A DNA stretch of 7,120 bases. It comes from an uncultured Planctomycetaceae bacterium. GTDB lineage: Bacteria > Planctomycetota > Planctomycetia > Planctomycetales > Planctomycetaceae. Where the stretch lies: positions 1 to 7,120 of the forward strand of contig CALJUK010000254.1 of assembly GCA_937975745.1 (NCBI GenBank), written 5' to 3'. The position numbers and the translations under genes are program-made. Shown here piece after piece: positions 6,751 through 7,120 of this stretch (position 1 is its first letter; the number at the start of each line of letters is the position of its first letter). The notes beneath the pieces were generated by a model. It was not told the DNA's origin. It searched no databases and saw only the letters and a list, made by a program, of their open reading frames with translations.

Positions 6751-7120
6751 TCACGCGGGGAGGCGTTCTTCCAGATAACGCCGGGCCGAGTTAATTTCTG
6801 CAGTCACCTGGTCGGCCGTTTCGAGAATGGGCACGCCTCGCGGAACGGGATGCATGAAGATCTCTGTCCAGCCGGTGTATTTAATGTCCGCCAGCGCCTG
6901 CAGGAGAGGCCGGAAGTCCAGGTCTCCCCGCCCGGGCATCTGCAGCAGTTCCTGTTCTTTGGGCAACTTCGTCATGCAGCCCATGCCATGCTGCCAGGCG
7001 TAGAACACGGCAATCCTGCTGCCCAAACTGCGGATCAGGTCGGCCAACAGCGCCGTATCTTGTGGCAGGTGATACGGGGCCAACGCCATACCGAGATGTT
7101 TCGACGGGCTCATTTCTGCG
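6751..7120 (-). CDS. Sugar phosphate isomerase/epimerase-like TIM-barrel protein, C-terminal part only
   Basis: The frame runs off the right edge: codons for Ala and Glu precede the Met at 7113, so that Met is probably internal. Family members (AP endonuclease 2/xylose isomerase-like TIM barrels) are usually 270-330 residues, and about 122 are seen. Numbering from the Met, visible pieces are GMALAPYHLP (8-17), RIAVFYAWQHGMG (33-45) with a candidate metal-binding His42, GRGDLDFRPLLQAL (61-74), YTGWTEIFMHP (79-89) and the final helix around EINSARRYLEERL (106-118). The 'G-x-G-x-hydrophobic-D ... GY-x-G' order at the end of the barrel is characteristic of the fold. These proteins isomerise or epimerise keto-sugars with a divalent metal, but substrate cannot be deduced. 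No signal peptide can be judged because the N-terminus is missing. It converges on the lyase operon, so it is a separate transcript. Confidence 0.8.
   Translation of the reverse strand, partial: AEMSPSKHLGMALAPYHLPQDTALLADLIRSLGSRIAVFYAWQHGMGCMTKLPKEQELLQMPGRGDLDFRPLLQALADIKYTGWTEIFMHPVPRGVPILETADQVTAEINSARRYLEERLPA

Noticed and set aside
6545..6754. 69-residue minus-strand open frame spanning the convergent gap
   Set aside because: It lies partly inside the lyase 3' end, has no family resemblance I can name and no clear ribosome site.

Overview
The window looks like chromosomal DNA of a planctomycete or close relative. This rests on the moderately high G+C and on the mix of protein families: an M81/MlrC-type peptidase, an RraA-like aldolase, a Tat-exported Gfo/Idh-like protein, a PL1 pectate lyase with Ca-binding C-terminal loops, and a sugar phosphate isomerase/epimerase-type TIM barrel. 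The assignment comes from protein flavour only; no rRNA or other marker is present. There are no tRNA or rRNA genes, insertion sequences, CRISPR arrays or phage genes, and gene density is high.

Layout. (1) Bases 1-1468, plus strand: the 3' part of a large multi-pass membrane protein, probably a GT-C fold (family 39/PMT-like) glycosyltransferase, cut by the left edge. (2) 1448-3001, minus strand: a full-length M81 family (MlrC-like) metallopeptidase whose 3' end overlaps the membrane protein gene by 21 bp. (3) 3002-3244: a divergent intergenic region with a perfect 12-bp palindrome. (4) 3245-6642, plus strand: an apparent three-gene operon made of an RraA-family aldolase-like protein, a Tat-signal protein that I read as a divergent Gfo/Idh/MocA relative, and a secreted PL1 pectate lyase. 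The first two genes overlap by 14 bp, and 16 bp separate the second from the third. (5) 6643-6750: a short convergent gap. (6) 6751-7120, minus strand: the C-terminal part of a TIM-barrel sugar isomerase/epimerase-like protein, cut by the right edge.

How the genes may work together (inference). The lyase would cleave acidic plant or algal polysaccharide outside the cytoplasm. The RraA-like protein could cleave or decarboxylate a keto-acid intermediate in the cytoplasm. The Gfo/Idh-like protein and the TIM-barrel isomerase are types often seen together in sugar catabolism. The divergent M81 peptidase shares the promoter region with the operon, so it may be co-regulated and act on an amide or peptide-like substrate. 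The least understood and most interesting member is the Tat-exported protein at 3900-5273. It keeps the overall Gfo/Idh order of motifs but lacks a recognisable glycine-rich dinucleotide loop, and it has Asp-Lys-His where the family normally has Glu-Lys-Pro.
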